Below are positions 9,468 through 19,163 of a stretch of 64,000 nt of DNA, in pieces. The translations under genes were made by a program, and so were the position numbers. The DNA is from Amycolatopsis albispora (GTDB taxonomy: Bacteria > Actinomycetota > Actinomycetes > Mycobacteriales > Pseudonocardiaceae): NCBI RefSeq assembly GCF_003312875.1, contig NZ_CP015163.1:8618001-8682000 (forward strand), written 5' to 3'. The notes under the pieces were generated by a model, which saw only the letters and a list, made by a program, of their open reading frames with translations, ran no database searches and was not told where the DNA came from. The stretch's first letter is position 1, and every line of letters starts with the position of its first letter.

Positions 9468-10054
9468 TCCGCACGGATCGCCCGCAGCTGCGCCGCGCGT
9501 GCGGCGAGCGGTCCCGGCGGGTCCCAGACCCAGGTCTGGAGGTCGGTGAAACCGGCTTCGGTCACTTCGGCGGCGAGTTCGTGCCTGCTCACGGGAAGCC
9601 ACTTCTCGTGCGCGGACAGCACGAGCTTGCCGCCGGGCCGGAGCACCCGGCGCAGCTCGGCGAGCCCGGCCACGCGGTCCGGCCACAGCTGCACGTTGTT
9701 CACCGAGATCACCACGTCGGCCGAAGCGTCGTCGAGACCGGTCTCCGCGGCGGAGCCGAGGTGCAGCTCCACGTTGCCCACGCCTTCGCAGCGCTCGGCG
9801 CACAGCTCCAGCATTTCGGCGGACGGGTCCACGCCGATCACCCGGCCCGCGCGTTCGGCGGCGGCGAGCACGCCGACCCCCGGCCCAGGACCCACGACCA
9901 GCACGGTTTCGGCTTCGGTGAGCCGTGCCACGTCCACCACGTGGCGTTCGGTCGCCGCGTTCCCGGCGGCCATCACCCAGCCGCCGACGCGCCCGAGCAC
10001 GCCGCGCGGATGGCCGAACGCCCGGTCCAGCACTTGTTCGAAGGATGCACTCAT
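9464..10054 (-). CDS. Class I SAM-dependent methyltransferase
   Basis: This 196-residue protein has a Rossmann-like methyltransferase core. The SAM-binding motif I is [17 protein letters not shown], the acidic residue after beta 2 is in [10 protein letters not shown], motif post-I is ELHLGSAAE, and [13 protein letters not shown] is the usual motif III. The family includes UbiE-like and small-molecule methyltransferases, and the substrate is unknown. I chose the ATG at 10054 ([18 protein letters not shown]); an upstream ATG would add a poorly conserved tail. It converges with the WXG-like gene and their stop codons overlap by 4 bp. Confidence 0.8.
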   Translation of the reverse strand: MSASFEQVLDRAFGHPRGVLGRVGGWVMAAGNAATERHVVDVARLTEAETVLVVGPGPGVGVLAAAERAGRVIGVDPSAEMLELCAERCEGVGNVELHLGSAAETGLDDASADVVISVNNVQLWPDRVAGLAELRRVLRPGGKLVLSAHEKWLPVSRHELAAEVTEAGFTDLQTWVWDPPGPLAARAAQLRAIRAD

Positions 10055-10189
10055 ACCTTCGATGTCAACACGGAGCGCAGCCGGTCGCATCGGGGATCGC
10101 CCGGAGATGAGCACTGGTCAACCCGGTCGGTGACCCCTCATGGGACGATAGGAGAGCCGAATCCCGACTTTTGCCGAGGACCAGTCACT

Positions 10190-12040
10190 GTGACGTTCGC
10201 CGACACCACCTTCACCCCGCCGGAGTTGATCCGCAACTTCTGCATCATCGCGCACATCGACCACGGGAAGTCCACCCTGGCCGACCGGATGCTGCAGCTC
10301 ACCGGCGTGGTCGAGGAGCGGGCGATGCGCGCGCAGTACCTCGACCGGATGGACATCGAGCGCGAGCGCGGCATCACCATCAAGGCGCAGAACGTGCGGC
10401 TACCGTGGAAGGTCGACGGGCAGGACCACGTGCTGCACCTGATCGACACCCCGGGCCACGTCGACTTCACCTACGAGGTCTCGCGTGCGCTGGAGGCCTG
10501 CGAGGGCGCGATCCTGCTGGTCGACGCCGCGCAGGGGATCGAGGCGCAGACGCTGGCCAACCTGTACCTGGCGCTGGAGAACAATCTCCAGATCATCCCG
10601 GTGCTGAACAAGATCGACCTGCCCGCCGCCGAGCCGGACAAGTACGCCGCCGAGCTGGCGCACATCATCGGCTGCGAGCCGACCGACGTGCTCCGGGTGT
10701 CGGCGAAGACCGGGCAGGGCGTGACCGAGCTGCTCGACGAGGCGGTCCGCCAGGTCCCGCCGCCGACCGGGAACGCCGACGCCCCGCCGCGCGCGATGAT
10801 CTTCGACTCGGTGTACGACACCTACCGCGGTGTGGTCACCTACATCCGCGTGGTCGACGGCAAGATCACCCCGCGCCAGCGGATCAAGATGATGTCCACC
10901 GGCGCCACCCACGAACTGCTCGAGGTCGGCATCATCTCGCCGGAGCCGAAGGCCAGCGCCGGGCTCGGCGTCGGTGAGGTGGGCTACCTGATCACCGGCG
11001 TGAAGGACGTCCGGCAGTCCAAGGTCGGGGACACGGTGACCTCGGAGCGCAAGGGCGCGGAGGAGCCGCTGGCCGGGTACCGCGAGCCGAAGCCGATGGT
11101 CTACTCCGGGCTGTACCCGGTGGACGGCTCGGACTACCCGGTGCTGCGCGAGGCGCTGGAGAAGCTGCAGCTCAACGACGCCGCGCTGACCTACGTGCCG
11201 GAGACCTCGGTGGCGCTGGGCTTCGGCTTCCGCTGCGGTTTCCTCGGCCTGCTGCACCTGGAGATCACCCGGGACCGGCTGGAGCGCGAGTTCGGCCTCG
11301 ACCTGATCTCCACCGCGCCGAACGTGGTCTACCAGGTCTACCTGGAGGACGGCAGCGAGGTGACGGTGACCAACCCGTCGGACTGGCCGACCGGGCTGAA
11401 GATCGCCGAGGTGCACGAGCCGCTGAGCAAGGTCACGGTGATCGCGCCGTCGGAGTTCATCGGCGCGATCATGGAGCTGTGCCAGAGCAAGCGCGGGCAG
11501 CTGCTGGGCATGGACTACCTGTCCGAGGAGCGGGTGGAGCTGCGGTACAACCTGCCGCTGGCGGAGATCATCTTCGACTTCTTCGACTCGCTGAAGTCGC
11601 GCACGCGCGGGTACGCCTCGCTGGACTACGAAGAGGCCGGGGAGCAGGCGTCCGACCTGGTCAAGGTGGACATCATGCTGCAGGGCGAGACGGTGGACGC
11701 GTTCTCCGCGATCGTGCACAAGGACGCCGCGTACGCCTACGGCAACAAGATGGCCACGCGGCTGCGTGAGCTGATCCCCCGCCAGCAGTTCGAGGTGCCG
11801 ATCCAGGCGGCCATCGGCTCGCGGATCATCGCCCGCGAGACCATTCGCGCGATCCGCAAGGACGTGCTGGCCAAGTGCTACGGCGGTGACATCTCGCGGA
11901 AGCGGAAGCTGCTGGAGAAGCAGAAGGAAGGCAAGAAGCGGATGAAGACGGTCGGCCGGGTGGAGGTCCCGCAGGAGGCCTTCGTCGCCGCTCTGTCCAC
12001 TGAGGACGCTTCGGACAAGGGCGGCAAGGGCAAGAAGTAG
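10190..12040 (+). CDS. lepA: Elongation factor 4 (back-translocating GTPase)
   Basis: This 616-residue translational GTPase acts on ribosomes during stress and in 30S biogenesis. The G1 motif is [15 protein letters not shown]2 contains the RGITI switch, G3 is DTPGHVDF and G4 is NKIDLP. The LepA-specific C-terminal domain is rich in lysine and arginine ([20 protein letters not shown]) and is complete. The GTG start at 10190 has GAGGA about 9 bp upstream and gives the short N-terminus typical of actinobacterial LepA. A perfect 24-bp palindrome follows the stop by 7 bp. Length and motifs are canonical. Confidence 0.97.
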   Translation: MTFADTTFTPPELIRNFCIIAHIDHGKSTLADRMLQLTGVVEERAMRAQYLDRMDIERERGITIKAQNVRLPWKVDGQDHVLHLIDTPGHVDFTYEVSRALEACEGAILLVDAAQGIEAQTLANLYLALENNLQIIPVLNKIDLPAAEPDKYAAELAHIIGCEPTDVLRVSAKTGQGVTELLDEAVRQVPPPTGNADAPPRAMIFDSVYDTYRGVVTYIRVVDGKITPRQRIKMMSTGATHELLEVGIISPEPKASAGLGVGEVGYLITGVKDVRQSKVGDTVTSERKGAEEPLAGYREPKPMVYSGLYPVDGSDYPVLREALEKLQLNDAALTYVPETSVALGFGFRCGFLGLLHLEITRDRLEREFGLDLISTAPNVVYQVYLEDGSEVTVTNPSDWPTGLKIAEVHEPLSKVTVIAPSEFIGAIMELCQSKRGQLLGMDYLSEERVELRYNLPLAEIIFDFFDSLKSRTRGYASLDYEEAGEQASDLVKVDIMLQGETVDAFSAIVHKDAAYAYGNKMATRLRELIPRQQFEVPIQAAIGSRIIARETIRAIRKDVLAKCYGGDISRKRKLLEKQKEGKKRMKTVGRVEVPQEAFVAALSTEDASDKGGKGKK

Positions 12041-12047
12041 GGGCGGG

Positions 12048-12102
12048 TGTCACGAATGTGGCTTTCGAGACATCAAACGTCTCGAAAGCCACATTCGTGA
12101 CA
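12048..12102. repeat. Dispersed hairpin family, copy 2 (between lepA and hexosaminidase)
   Basis: The arms at 12048-12071 and 12079-12102 are perfect 24-bp reverse complements containing TCACGAATGTGGCTTTCGAG, with a 7-nt loop (ATCAAAC). It fills the gap between two convergent genes, 7 bp beyond the lepA stop and 13 bp beyond the stop of the opposing hexosaminidase gene. A bidirectional transcription barrier is one reading. There is no T-tract on either side. Confidence 0.92.
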
Positions 12103-12115
12103 GGAACAGCCGGCG

Positions 12116-13879
12116 TCAGCAGGGGCCGTCGTCGCGCCAGACGCCCCATTCGCCGGTGGTGCCGGGCTCCTCACCCTTGGTCCACCACTTCGCGGTCCAC
12201 TTGGTGCCGTTGTGCGACACCACGTTCCCGCCCGTGTACACCGTCGCCGCGTCCCAGGCGGGCTGGCTGCACACGCCCGGATTGCCGCCGGTGTCCCACG
12301 GGATCTGGGGCGACTTGTAGAAGTTGATGCCCATCGCCGTCCAGCGCGGGCCCTGGGCGCCGAGCCGTGTGCGGAACTGGTTCCAGTTGTGCGTCGACCA
12401 CGGCGACCAGCCGAGTTCGGCGTGCGCGGCCAGCCGCGGGAACGCCATGTACTCGATGTGCGCGCTGGTCACGATCGTCTCGGTCCACAGTGGAGATTCC
12501 ACGCCGAGCACCGCGGACTCCGGCACGCCGTTGAGGTAGGCGCCCGGGTTCCACTCGTAGGCGGTCTGCACCTCGATGAACCCGGCCCAGCTGAGCCCCA
12601 GCGGGGTGGACGAGTTGTACTTCATGTCCAGGTAGGCCTTGTTCGCCGGGGACATCAGCACCTTGCTGCCCCGTGCCACCGCGTTCACCACGCCCTGGTC
12701 GGCGGTGGTGGTGCCCCAGAACTGCGGCACCGCGGACCCGGGCAGCTGCACCTTCGCGATGTCGTGCCAGCCCTGCACGGTCTTGCCGTGCTGCGCCACG
12801 ATCGGCAGCACCTTCGCCATGAACGTCTGGTAGTCCGCGTCCGAGGTGGCGTGTGCCTCGTCGCCGCCGATGTGGAAGTACGGGCCGGGGGTCAGCGCGG
12901 AGATCTCGCGGATCACGTCGGCCACGAACTGGTAGGTGATCTCCTTCGAGATGCACAGCGAGCTGTAGCCGACCTCGATGTCGGTCCGCAGCGGCGGTGC
13001 GACGCCGTTGCAGTTCAGCTCGGCGTAGGAAGCCAGCGCGGCGTTGGTGTGGCCGGGCATGTCGATCTCGGGCACCACGGTGATGTGCCGCGAAGCCGCG
13101 TACGCCACGATCTCGCTGTACTGCGCCTTCGTGTAGTACCCGCCGGGACCGCCGCCGACCTGCGTGCTGCCGCCGTAGGTGGCCAGCTTCGGCCAGCTGT
13201 CGATCATGATCCGCCAGCCCTGGTCGTCGGCCAGGTGCAGGTGGAAGTAGTTGATCTTGTACAGGGCGAGCTGGTCGATGTACTTCTTCACCGCGTCGAC
13301 CGGGTGGAAGTGCCTGGCCACGTCCAGCATCGCGCTGCGGTAGGCGAAGCGCGGGTGGTCGGTGATGGTGGCACCGGGCAGCATCCACGGGCCGGGCTGC
13401 ACGGTCGCGCTCTCGATCGCGGCGGGGAACAGCTGGCGCAGCGTCTGCACGCCGCTGAACAACCCGGCCGCGGTGTTCGCGCGCAGCACCACGTTCTGCG
13501 CGGACACGGTCAGCTGGTAACCCTGGTCGCCGACGCTGCCGGGTGCGCCGGACAGCAGCAGCGAGATGCCGTCGGCCGGCGGGTTCGCGGGGGCGGCCTC
13601 GACCGGCAGCGCGTAGCCGGTGGACTTGCGCAGCACGCCGGCGAGGTAGTCGCCGACCGAGGGCGAAGCCGCGTAGATCTTGGCGTTCGCCGCCAGCGTG
13701 TGCGTCACCCCGGCGGCGGGCTGCACCGAGACCGGCACCGGGACGAGGCTGGTCAGCGGTTCGGCGGCAACAGCGGCAGCGGGCTGCAGGGCGGCGAGCG
13801 AGCCGCCCGCGATGGTCAGTGCGGCGAGTGTGCGGGCCAGCCGCACCCGCACGCGGGATCTTCCACCGGTTTTCACCAT
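12116..13879 (-). CDS. Secreted beta-N-acetylhexosaminidase (GH20) with carbohydrate-binding module
   Basis: This 587-residue exoenzyme removes terminal N-acetylglucosamine, for example from chitin oligomers or cell-wall fragments. A Sec-type signal peptide occupies about the first 40 residues (LARTLAALTIAGGSLAAL, then AAAVAAEP). A GH20b-like N-terminal domain precedes the catalytic barrel, with FHLHLADDQGWR and the catalytic Asp-Glu pair in FHIGGDEAHA, which fits substrate-assisted catalysis. The last 50 residues form a CBM5/12-like chitin-binding module (WDAATVYTGGNVVSHNGTKW). AGGAGG lies 3 bp before the ATG and 6 bp before the next in-frame GTG, so the start may be either. It is monocistronic. 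Confidence 0.92.
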   Translation of the reverse strand: MVKTGGRSRVRVRLARTLAALTIAGGSLAALQPAAAVAAEPLTSLVPVPVSVQPAAGVTHTLAANAKIYAASPSVGDYLAGVLRKSTGYALPVEAAPANPPADGISLLLSGAPGSVGDQGYQLTVSAQNVVLRANTAAGLFSGVQTLRQLFPAAIESATVQPGPWMLPGATITDHPRFAYRSAMLDVARHFHPVDAVKKYIDQLALYKINYFHLHLADDQGWRIMIDSWPKLATYGGSTQVGGGPGGYYTKAQYSEIVAYAASRHITVVPEIDMPGHTNAALASYAELNCNGVAPPLRTDIEVGYSSLCISKEITYQFVADVIREISALTPGPYFHIGGDEAHATSDADYQTFMAKVLPIVAQHGKTVQGWHDIAKVQLPGSAVPQFWGTTTADQGVVNAVARGSKVLMSPANKAYLDMKYNSSTPLGLSWAGFIEVQTAYEWNPGAYLNGVPESAVLGVESPLWTETIVTSAHIEYMAFPRLAAHAELGWSPWSTHNWNQFRTRLGAQGPRWTAMGINFYKSPQIPWDTGGNPGVCSQPAWDAATVYTGGNVVSHNGTKWTAKWWTKGEEPGTTGEWGVWRDDGPC

Positions 13880-14013
13880 GGGCCTCCTGTAGTCGGATTC
13901 TCCCACCGGATCGGGATAGAGGTCTAGACCAATACGGGGTAAATCGGTCCGGTGTTACCGCCGAACGGGTGTCGCGTGCGGAGAATCCGGCTACCAGGGC
14001 GCGGCTGGTTCGG

Positions 14014-14556
14014 TCAGCGCAGTGAGTAGCGGATGATCGTCTTCAACTTCGCCTCGTCGACCCGGCGTGGATCGGACAGGTAGATCTCGTGGTGCTCACC
14101 GGGCTTCGCGCCCTGCGCCTCGACGAAGTCCACCAGTCGCCGGATGGTCGCCGTCTGCTCCCGGTACGGCCCGACGTGCAGGATCTGCGCGCTCGGACCC
14201 TCGTGCCAGGTCTGGAAGCGGACCCGGTCGATGGGCAGTTCCGGCTTCTTCTTCGACATCGCGAGCAGCGCCTCGCCGACCACCTCCGGCCCCGCTTCCG
14301 GCGGCAGCGGGACCTGCAGTGTCCACTTGGGCAGCTCGTAGCCTTCGAACCGGCCTTCCAGCGGTGCCACCGAATACTTCGGCTCGATCCGCGCGCGCAC
14401 CGCGTAGGCGACCGCGTACAGCGCCGGGACCGCGCTGGTGAACTGCGGCGAGTCGAGCGTGCTCTTTCCTTCGACGGTCAGCAGACCCAGCTCGGGAACG
14501 TCCACAAGGGACGGTTCGGTATTCGCGCGGTACAGCTCGGGATAGCGCTTCTTCAT
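14014..14556 (-). CDS. GyrI-like small-molecule-binding domain protein
   Basis: This 180-residue cytosolic protein has the GyrI/SOUL-like effector fold. Typical landmarks are LLTVEGKSTLDSPQF near the start, GYELPKWTLQVPLP in the middle and ILHVGPYREQTATIRRLVDF later, with IYLSDPRRV near the end. Stand-alone members bind or hydrolyse cytotoxic small molecules. It is co-transcribed with the MerR regulator upstream: its ATG overlaps that gene's stop by 4 bp. The regulator carries the same kind of domain at its C-terminus. A resistance or ligand-sequestering role for the pair is inferred. Confidence 0.8.
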   Translation of the reverse strand: MKKRYPELYRANTEPSLVDVPELGLLTVEGKSTLDSPQFTSAVPALYAVAYAVRARIEPKYSVAPLEGRFEGYELPKWTLQVPLPPEAGPEVVGEALLAMSKKKPELPIDRVRFQTWHEGPSAQILHVGPYREQTATIRRLVDFVEAQGAKPGEHHEIYLSDPRRVDEAKLKTIIRYSLR

Positions 14557-15350
14557 CGTTCCTCCACCGTTATGGTGATCCGGGTGACCAGTTCCTCCGG
14601 GGCGGCGGTCTTCGGATCGGTCAGGTAGGTCTCCACCGCCGGACCCGACGGCTGGTGCCCGTTGTCGTAGATCCAGCTGAGCAAGGCGTGGTAGGACAGC
14701 GAAAGGTCCTCGTACGGGCCGATGTGCGTGACCGTCGCCGCGGTCCCGGCGGGCAGCAGTTCCGGCTCGGTGGGCGGCAGCTCGGCGGTGAAGGTGGCTT
14801 CGTCGACCGCCATGCCCACCGCGACCGGCACCCGCGCGGCGTCCAGGTCCAGCGGGTACAGCCCCAGCAGCGGTGGCCGCCACGGCACACCGCCGCGTTC
14901 GAAGGCAACGGCGAGCTGCGAGACACAGCCGGAGAAGGCGGCACCGAAGTCGTCGGGATCGGCGTCCGCGCGGACCACCCGCAACCGTCGCACCGGGACT
15001 TCGGCCAGCGACACCTCCGGGCCGCGCAGCCCGCGCGCGAGCAGTTTCTCGGTTGACCGCAACAGGGTCTGCCGGTGCCGGATCTCGGATTCCAGCCGTT
15101 CGCGCTGCGCGTGCAGCGGTCCGGCGAGATCACCGTCGAGCACCTTCGCGATGTCCGGCAGCGGCATGTCCAGCCGCCGGAGCAGCGAGATGGCCAGCGC
15201 GTCGCGCGCCTGGTCCGGCCGGTAGTAGCGGTGGCCGGTCACCTCGTCCACCTTCGCCGGGGTGAGCAGGCCGAGGTCGTCGTAGTGGCGCAGCCGCTTC
15301 ACGCTGAGGCGGCAGCGCTGGGCGAACCGGCCGATCGGGATGAGTTCCAC
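14553..15350 (-). CDS. MerR-family activator with C-terminal GyrI-like effector domain
   Basis: This 265-residue regulator has a MerR winged helix at residues 1-70 (IGRFAQRCRLSVKRLRHYDD, GHRYYRPDQARDA). A dimerisation helix follows (HAQRERLESEIRHRQTLLR), then a GyrI-like ligand domain with THIGPYEDLSLSYHALLSW. This is the BmrR/TipA-like layout of multidrug-sensing regulators. GTG 15350 gives the family-typical start. A perfect 15-bp palindrome lies 16 bp upstream and is the probable operator. The regulator probably controls itself plus the downstream GyrI-like gene, and perhaps the divergent nitronate monooxygenase gene. Confidence 0.87.
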   Translation of the reverse strand: MELIPIGRFAQRCRLSVKRLRHYDDLGLLTPAKVDEVTGHRYYRPDQARDALAISLLRRLDMPLPDIAKVLDGDLAGPLHAQRERLESEIRHRQTLLRSTEKLLARGLRGPEVSLAEVPVRRLRVVRADADPDDFGAAFSGCVSQLAVAFERGGVPWRPPLLGLYPLDLDAARVPVAVGMAVDEATFTAELPPTEPELLPAGTAATVTHIGPYEDLSLSYHALLSWIYDNGHQPSGPAVETYLTDPKTAAPEELVTRITITVEER

Positions 15351-15366
15351 CGGTTCATCGTGGACC

Positions 15367-15381
15367 CTCCCACAGTGGGAG
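15367..15381. promoter_or_regulatory. Palindromic operator between merR-type gene and nitronate monooxygenase
   Basis: CTCCCACAGTGGGAG is a perfect palindrome with a one-base centre. It lies 16 bp before the MerR start codon and 34 bp before the divergent start. MerR activators bind dyads of this kind within the promoter spacer. Binding is inferred from position and symmetry. Confidence 0.6.
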
Positions 15382-15415
15382 TGGCAAGTCCGGCGCGCTG
15401 GGTACGCTCGGTCGC

Positions 15416-16456
15416 ATGATCACCGAACTCCGCGTGCCCGTGTTCGCCGCGCCGATGGCGGGTGGTCCGTCGACACCGGAACTGGTCGCCGCCGCGACCC
15501 GCGCCGGGGCGTCCGGGTTCCTCGCCGGGGGCTATCTCACCGCGGAGGCGCTGGGGGAGCAGCTCGACCGCACCCGGGCGCTGACCGACCGGCCGTTCGG
15601 CGTCAACCTGTTCGTGCCGGGGCCGCGCGGTGCCCACGACCTGGCGAACTACCAGCTCCGCCTGCTCGCCGAGGCGCAGCGGTACGGCGTCGAGCCCGGC
15701 GTGCCGGACTGGAACGACGACCACTACCCGGCCAAGCTGGACCTGGTGGTGGCCCAGCGGGTCCCGCTGGTTTCGTTCACCTTCGGCAGGCCGTCGGCGG
15801 CGGACGTCGAGCGGCTGCACGCGGCGGGCAGCCAGGTGGTGGTCACGGTGACCAATCCGGCCGAGGCCGCGCTCGCCGCCGAGGCCGGCGCGGACGCGTT
15901 GTGCGTCCAGGGGTTCGAAGCCGGGGCCCACCGCGGGTTGTTCACCGACGACGAGGCCGACCCGGCGGGCGGCGAAACCTACGGCCTGCTGGCCGCGCTG
16001 CGCCTGGTTTCGGCCGAAGTGGACCTGCCGCTGATCGCGGCCGGCGGGCTGGTGCACGGAGCCGACGTGGCCGCCGTGCTCACCGCGGGCGCGGTCGCCG
16101 CGCAGCTGGGCACGGCCTTCCTGCGGGCCGACGAAGCGGGCACCAACCAGACCTACCGGCAGGCGCTGGCCGAAGGTGGCCGCCGGACAGCGTTCACCCG
16201 CGCGTTCAGCGGGCGACCGGCCCGCGGCCTGGTCAACCGCTTCCTGCTGGAGCACTCGGGTCCGGCCCCGGCCGCCTATCCGGAGGTGAACGGCCTGACC
16301 AAGCCGATCCGCGCGGCCGCGGCCAAGGCGGGCGACCCGGAGGCGCTGTCGCTGTGGGCGGGGCAGACCTACCCGCTGGGCAGGTCCGCCCCGGCCGCCG
16401 AGATCATCGAGAACCTGGACCGCGAGCTCCAGGCCGCCGTCCGCCGGTGGCGCTGA
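15416..16456 (+). CDS. Nitronate monooxygenase (FMN-dependent)
   Basis: This 346-residue TIM-barrel flavoprotein of the NMO/2-nitropropane dioxygenase family oxidises alkyl nitronates such as propionate 3-nitronate. The N-terminal signature is PVFAAPMAGGPSTPELVAAA. The FMN phosphate region reads PLIAAGGLVHGADVAAVL and then GAVAAQLGTAFL. The conserved glutamine/histidine segment is near GFEAGAHRG, as in class I enzymes. The ATG follows a TACGCT hexamer (15403-15408) by 7 nt, suggesting a leaderless mRNA. It diverges from the MerR gene and its stop abuts the opposing permease stop. Confidence 0.88.
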   Translation: MITELRVPVFAAPMAGGPSTPELVAAATRAGASGFLAGGYLTAEALGEQLDRTRALTDRPFGVNLFVPGPRGAHDLANYQLRLLAEAQRYGVEPGVPDWNDDHYPAKLDLVVAQRVPLVSFTFGRPSAADVERLHAAGSQVVVTVTNPAEAALAAEAGADALCVQGFEAGAHRGLFTDDEADPAGGETYGLLAALRLVSAEVDLPLIAAGGLVHGADVAAVLTAGAVAAQLGTAFLRADEAGTNQTYRQALAEGGRRTAFTRAFSGRPARGLVNRFLLEHSGPAPAAYPEVNGLTKPIRAAAAKAGDPEALSLWAGQTYPLGRSAPAAEIIENLDRELQAAVRRWR

Positions 16457-17899
16457 CTACTTGCCCGCGTTTTCCTTGCCCAGCACCGAGTTCCGGCGGC
16501 TGTAGGCGAAGTAGATGAGCAGGCCGATGGCGAACCAGGCGGCGAACCGCAGCCAGGTTTCCGGCTGCAGGAAGGTGATCAGCCAGATCGAGAACACCAC
16601 GCCGATGGCCGGCACCACCGGCATGCCGGGGGTCTTGAAGCCACGCGGCAGGTCCGGGCGCTTGTACCGCAGCACGATCACCGCGATGCAGACCACCACG
16701 AACGCCAGCAGGATGCCGATGTTGGTCAGCTCGGCCGCCTCGGCGATCGGCAGGAAACCGGCGATCAGCGCCGAAGCCACGCCCAGCACCCAGGTGATCC
16801 GGCTCGGCACCTTCTTCACCGGGTGGGTCTTGGCGAACCACTTCGGCAGCAGGCCGTCGCGGCTCATCGAGAAGCCGACCCGCGCCGCGCCCATCATGAA
16901 GGTGAACAACACGGTCAGGATGCCGAGAATGGCACCGGCGGCGATGATCGCGCCCAGCCACTTCAGCCCGATCCCGGCGAACGCACTGGAGAACGCCGCT
17001 TCGCTATCGATGTCTTTGAAGTTCACCATGCCGGTCAGCACCAGGCACGCCAGCACGTAGAGCACCATCGAAATGGCCAGCGAGTAGATGATCGCCTTCG
17101 GCATGTGCTTCTGGGAGTCCTTCGACTCCTCGGCCGCGGTGGACATCGCGTCGTAGCCGAACACCGCGAAGAACACCGTCGCCGCGCCGGTGAAGGCACC
17201 CGCCCAGCCGAACGGGGCGAACGGGTTGTAGTTGTCGGTGTTGATGTGGAACGCGCCGACCACGATCACCAGCAGCACCACGCCGACCTTGAGGTAGACC
17301 AGCAGCGTCTCGAACCTGGCCGCGTTCTTCATGCCCTGGTTCAGGATGAACGCGATCAGCAGGCACAGCAGCACGGCGAACAGGTTGACCTTGTAGGTGC
17401 CCGCGGCCATGCCGTCGGGTTCGGTGCCCGGCGCGCCGAGCATCCACTCCGGCAGCGAGATGTTCAGAAAGCCCAGCAGGTCGTTGAAGTAGCCGCTGAT
17501 GCCGATCGCGACCACCGCCACGATCGCGGTGTACTCCAGCAGCAGGTCCCAGCCGATGAACCAGCCGGTGATCTCGCCGAGCACCGCGTAGCCGTAGGTG
17601 TAGGCCGAACCGGCGCGCGGGATCAGCCCGGCGAACTCGGCGTAGGAGAACGCCGCCGCCGCGCTGGCGATGCCGGCGATCAGGAACGAGATCAGCACGG
17701 CCGGGCCCGCTGTCTCGTTCGCCACCGCACCGGCGAGTGAGAAGATGCCGGCGCCGATGATGCCGCCGACGCCGATCGCGGTCAGCTGCCGCAGGCCGAG
17801 GGTGCGCTGCAGCCCCTCGCTTTCGGCCACCGGTTCGATCGTGTCGATGGGCTTGCGCCGGAAGATCCCGTTGCCGGAACCGCTCTGGCCGACGGTCAT
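16457..17899 (-). CDS. APC-superfamily amino acid permease
   Basis: This 480-residue protein has 12 predicted helices. The first helix carries the substrate-binding motif GVGGIIGAGIFSLAG of the cationic amino acid transporter (CAT, YhdG-like) group. Later conserved segments include FSYAEFAGLIPRAGSAYTY and FFAVFGYDAMSTAAEESKD. It most likely imports amino acids by cation symport or exchange; the exact substrate is unknown. The ATG at 17899 has GGGAG about 8 bp upstream and is preferred over a start at 17929. It is monocistronic and convergent with the nitronate monooxygenase gene. Confidence 0.87.
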   Translation of the reverse strand: MTVGQSGSGNGIFRRKPIDTIEPVAESEGLQRTLGLRQLTAIGVGGIIGAGIFSLAGAVANETAGPAVLISFLIAGIASAAAAFSYAEFAGLIPRAGSAYTYGYAVLGEITGWFIGWDLLLEYTAIVAVVAIGISGYFNDLLGFLNISLPEWMLGAPGTEPDGMAAGTYKVNLFAVLLCLLIAFILNQGMKNAARFETLLVYLKVGVVLLVIVVGAFHINTDNYNPFAPFGWAGAFTGAATVFFAVFGYDAMSTAAEESKDSQKHMPKAIIYSLAISMVLYVLACLVLTGMVNFKDIDSEAAFSSAFAGIGLKWLGAIIAAGAILGILTVLFTFMMGAARVGFSMSRDGLLPKWFAKTHPVKKVPSRITWVLGVASALIAGFLPIAEAAELTNIGILLAFVVVCIAVIVLRYKRPDLPRGFKTPGMPVVPAIGVVFSIWLITFLQPETWLRFAAWFAIGLLIYFAYSRRNSVLGKENAGK

Positions 17900-18033
17900 G
17901 GTCCGCTCCCGTGGTCGTGCTTTCGCCAAGGCCCGGATCGCGGGCCATGCGGCACCGTACCCGCTGGGCGCGGCGCTGGGCAGTACCGGATGGCGAGTCT
18001 GGGGAGTGGACTCGATTCAGCTCAGAACTCGGC

Positions 18034-19044
18034 TCAGGCGGAGGCCTCGGTGCCGACGCGGGCGGTGACGGACGCGGCGGTCCGGCGCTGCTTGGCGTGC
18101 GTGGCGCTGGCCGCGAAGTAGGTGATCAGCTCCGCGATGGCCGGCGGGTCGTCGAGCTGCGGGCAGTGGCCCCAGTCGTCGCGCACCAGCAGCCTGCTGT
18201 GCGGCACCAGGCTGTGCAGCTGCTTGCCCGACGCCGCGCTGACCAGCTTGTCCTTGCCGCAGGCGACCACCAGCAGCGGCGCGCGCACGGTGTCGAGCTG
18301 GTAGGCGGTGGCCAGCTCCTCGACCAGCTGCCTGGCCTGCTCGAGACGGCCGGTGGTGGCGCGGTAGTCGGGGAACAGCTCGGTGAACCGGCGGACCTGC
18401 GCCACGTCGGCCACCGCGGCGTCGGCGTAGAGCAGCCGCGGCACCACCTGCTCGGCGATCGCGCGGACGACGAACCCGGGTACCGGCAACGGCAGCGAGG
18501 AGTACAGGCGCAGCGGGATCGGGAACCGGGCCACCGTGCGGATCAGCCACGAGTCGACGAAGCCGGGCGCGGCGATGGAGACCACGCCCGCCACCGGCAG
18601 CCGGGTGCTCTGCGCGGCGCGCAGGCTGATCGTGCCGCCGAGCGAGTTCCCGGCCAGCACCACCGGGCCGAGCACCGACTGCTCCTTGATCAGCGCGGCG
18701 AGAAAGGTGTCCAGCTGCGGCAGCATCGCGCCGGGGCGCAGCGCGTCCGCCTCACCGAAACCCGGTAGATCCACCGCGACCGCGGAGTGTCCCGCGGTCG
18801 CAAGCTCTTCCAGTACCGGGCGCCAGGTGTCGGCGCTGTCGCAGTAGCCGTGCAGCAACACCAGCCTCGGGGTGGCCGGGCGGCTGGACCGCCGGGCCGA
18901 ACGGCGCCGGGGCGTGTCGGCGTCGGGCTGCGGGCCGACCTCCAGCACGCGGGTGCGGGCACCGGCGTAGCGGCGATGGGCGACCCGGATGCCCGAGCCG
19001 TCCTGCACCGTCGCCGGTGGTGCCTCCCGCTGCTGTGCGGTCAT
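18034..19044 (-). CDS. Alpha/beta-hydrolase
   Basis: This 336-residue alpha/beta-hydrolase has the oxyanion motif LLHGYCDSADTW, nucleophile serine in AGNSLGG, an acid in VVACGKDKLVS and histidine in DDWGHCPQLDDPP. The first 60 residues are basic and disordered (RRRSARRSSRPATPR). An esterase, lipase or haloalkane-dehalogenase-like activity is possible; the substrate is unknown. The ATG at 19044 follows TACCCT (complement of 19052-19057) by 7 nt, the leaderless arrangement seen repeatedly in this window. It is monocistronic. Confidence 0.85.
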   Translation of the reverse strand: MTAQQREAPPATVQDGSGIRVAHRRYAGARTRVLEVGPQPDADTPRRRSARRSSRPATPRLVLLHGYCDSADTWRPVLEELATAGHSAVAVDLPGFGEADALRPGAMLPQLDTFLAALIKEQSVLGPVVLAGNSLGGTISLRAAQSTRLPVAGVVSIAAPGFVDSWLIRTVARFPIPLRLYSSLPLPVPGFVVRAIAEQVVPRLLYADAAVADVAQVRRFTELFPDYRATTGRLEQARQLVEELATAYQLDTVRAPLLVVACGKDKLVSAASGKQLHSLVPHSRLLVRDDWGHCPQLDDPPAIAELITYFAASATHAKQRRTAASVTARVGTEASA

Positions 19045-19163
19045 GTACTCCAGGGTAAGCACTGGTTCGGGGTTTCCGCTCGCTTTCGTGCGGTCACGAA
19101 CCGATGTCAGGGGTTCCCCTACCGCTGGACGGGTGGTCTCGACCACTCAGCCGATCACACGGT